This document shows, one piece after another, positions 6,018-6,377 of a stretch of DNA of 6,377 nt. The position numbers and the translations under genes were made by a program. The notes under the pieces were generated by a model, which was not told the DNA's origin, made no database searches, and was given only the letters and a program-made list of their open reading frames with translations. Positions within the stretch are counted from its first letter, which is position 1. Each line of letters begins with the position of its first letter. The stretch is from Hyphomicrobiaceae bacterium (lineage in GTDB: Bacteria > Pseudomonadota > Alphaproteobacteria > Rhizobiales > Hyphomicrobiaceae), in contig JAJFHI010000444.1 in NCBI GenBank assembly GCA_021775715.1, positions 1 through 6,377 on the forward strand. Direction: 5' to 3'.

Positions 6018-6377
6018 TCAACGTGCGTTGAGTATCTCACCAGCTTCAAGTGTTACAGTCGGGCGTGGGGTCTGTCTTTGAGCCGCTTCGTCCTGTACCG
6101 CAGCCAACCGTGCGACATAACCTGCACGCAGGATAACACCCCAGAAAAAGTAATACGGGACGGCGTTAAACGGTTTTTCGAAGGCGTCTTCACCGATTGA
6201 ATAAACCCATATGGATATGAAGAAGGCCGCCATGATCAAGAGATTGTTGGTCCACACTTGATCGCCCTTTCTGCGCAGGAAACGGTAGAGGCGGAACCAC
6301 TCGCGCACCAGAAACACCTGAATGGTGATAAGGCAGCCAAGGCCCAAAAGTCCCAAACGCGCAAATGTTGAGATGAT
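6018..6377 (-). CDS. Integral membrane protein, C-terminal part; probable O-antigen ligase/polymerase (Wzy/WaaL-like), runs off right edge
   Basis: The frame is open from the right edge to TGA at 6020-6018, giving the last 119 residues; the start lies outside. The visible part has a hydrophobic segment ARLGLLGLGCLITIQVFLV (about 6-24) and a basic loop with many Arg/Lys (25-38). A second hydrophobic segment follows (NNLLIMAAFFISIWVYSIG, about 44-62), then the acidic EDAFEKPFNAVPYYFFWGV (63-81), and a hydrophilic tail of about 30 residues. This arrangement of late helices followed by a P-F-N-x-V-P-Y-x-F-F-W motif resembles the C-terminus of O-antigen ligase/polymerase proteins, and the neighbours fit. 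Such proteins act in the inner membrane, joining or polymerising lipid-linked repeats on the periplasmic side. The conserved periplasmic loop that would settle the family is not in the window, so another multipass membrane protein is possible. Confidence 0.7.
   Translation of the reverse strand: MISTFARLGLLGLGCLITIQVFLVREWFRLYRFLRRKGDQVWTNNLLIMAAFFISIWVYSIGEDAFEKPFNAVPYYFFWGVILRAGYVARLAAVQDEAAQRQTPRPTVTLEAGEILNAR

Overview
The window is a stretch of a surface-polysaccharide (O-antigen, capsule or exopolysaccharide) biosynthesis locus from a Gram-negative bacterium. An alphaproteobacterium fits best: moderate GC by eye, strong Shine-Dalgarno sites with GTG/TTG starts, a Tat-like signal peptide, and gene families common in rhizobial or caulobacter-type glycan clusters. 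No gene is species-diagnostic, so this placement is inference.

Layout. Positions 1-3634 hold a minus-strand run of four genes, transcribed from right to left: a GT4 glycosyltransferase (2438-3634), an extended SDR of NDP-sugar type (1320-2441), an RmlA/ManC-like sugar-phosphate nucleotidyltransferase (420-1172), and the N-terminal 140 residues of a DegT/DnrJ/EryC1/StrS sugar aminotransferase (1-420, running off the left edge). The first pair overlaps as ATGA and the last pair as TAATG. A 147-nt gap precedes the nucleotidyltransferase, which has a TTG start behind a near-perfect Shine-Dalgarno. Upstream, on the same strand, lies an exported right-handed beta-helix protein (3797-4942). A divergent 237-nt intergenic region separates it from a plus-strand NodB/CE4-type polysaccharide deacetylase (5180-5989). 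This gene converges on the C-terminal end of a membrane protein (6018-6377, open at the right edge) that looks like an O-antigen ligase/polymerase.

How they may work together (inference). The nucleotidyltransferase activates a sugar phosphate, the SDR modifies the nucleotide sugar, and the aminotransferase installs an amino group on a keto-sugar. The GT4 enzyme transfers a sugar to the growing lipid-linked repeat unit. The Wzy/WaaL-like protein polymerises or ligates the product, the deacetylase removes N- or O-acetyl groups, and the beta-helix protein binds, cleaves or epimerises the polymer after export. The SDR lacks the Asp-Glu pair typical of 4,6-dehydratases, so the dehydratase expected to feed a 4-aminotransferase would have to lie outside the window.

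I found no tRNA, rRNA, CRISPR array, insertion sequence or prophage element. The oddest non-coding signal is an exact octamer (CACGAGAC on the minus strand) present three times, always in intergenic DNA near gene starts. I see no evidence for a wholly new system; the items worth a second look are detailed below.
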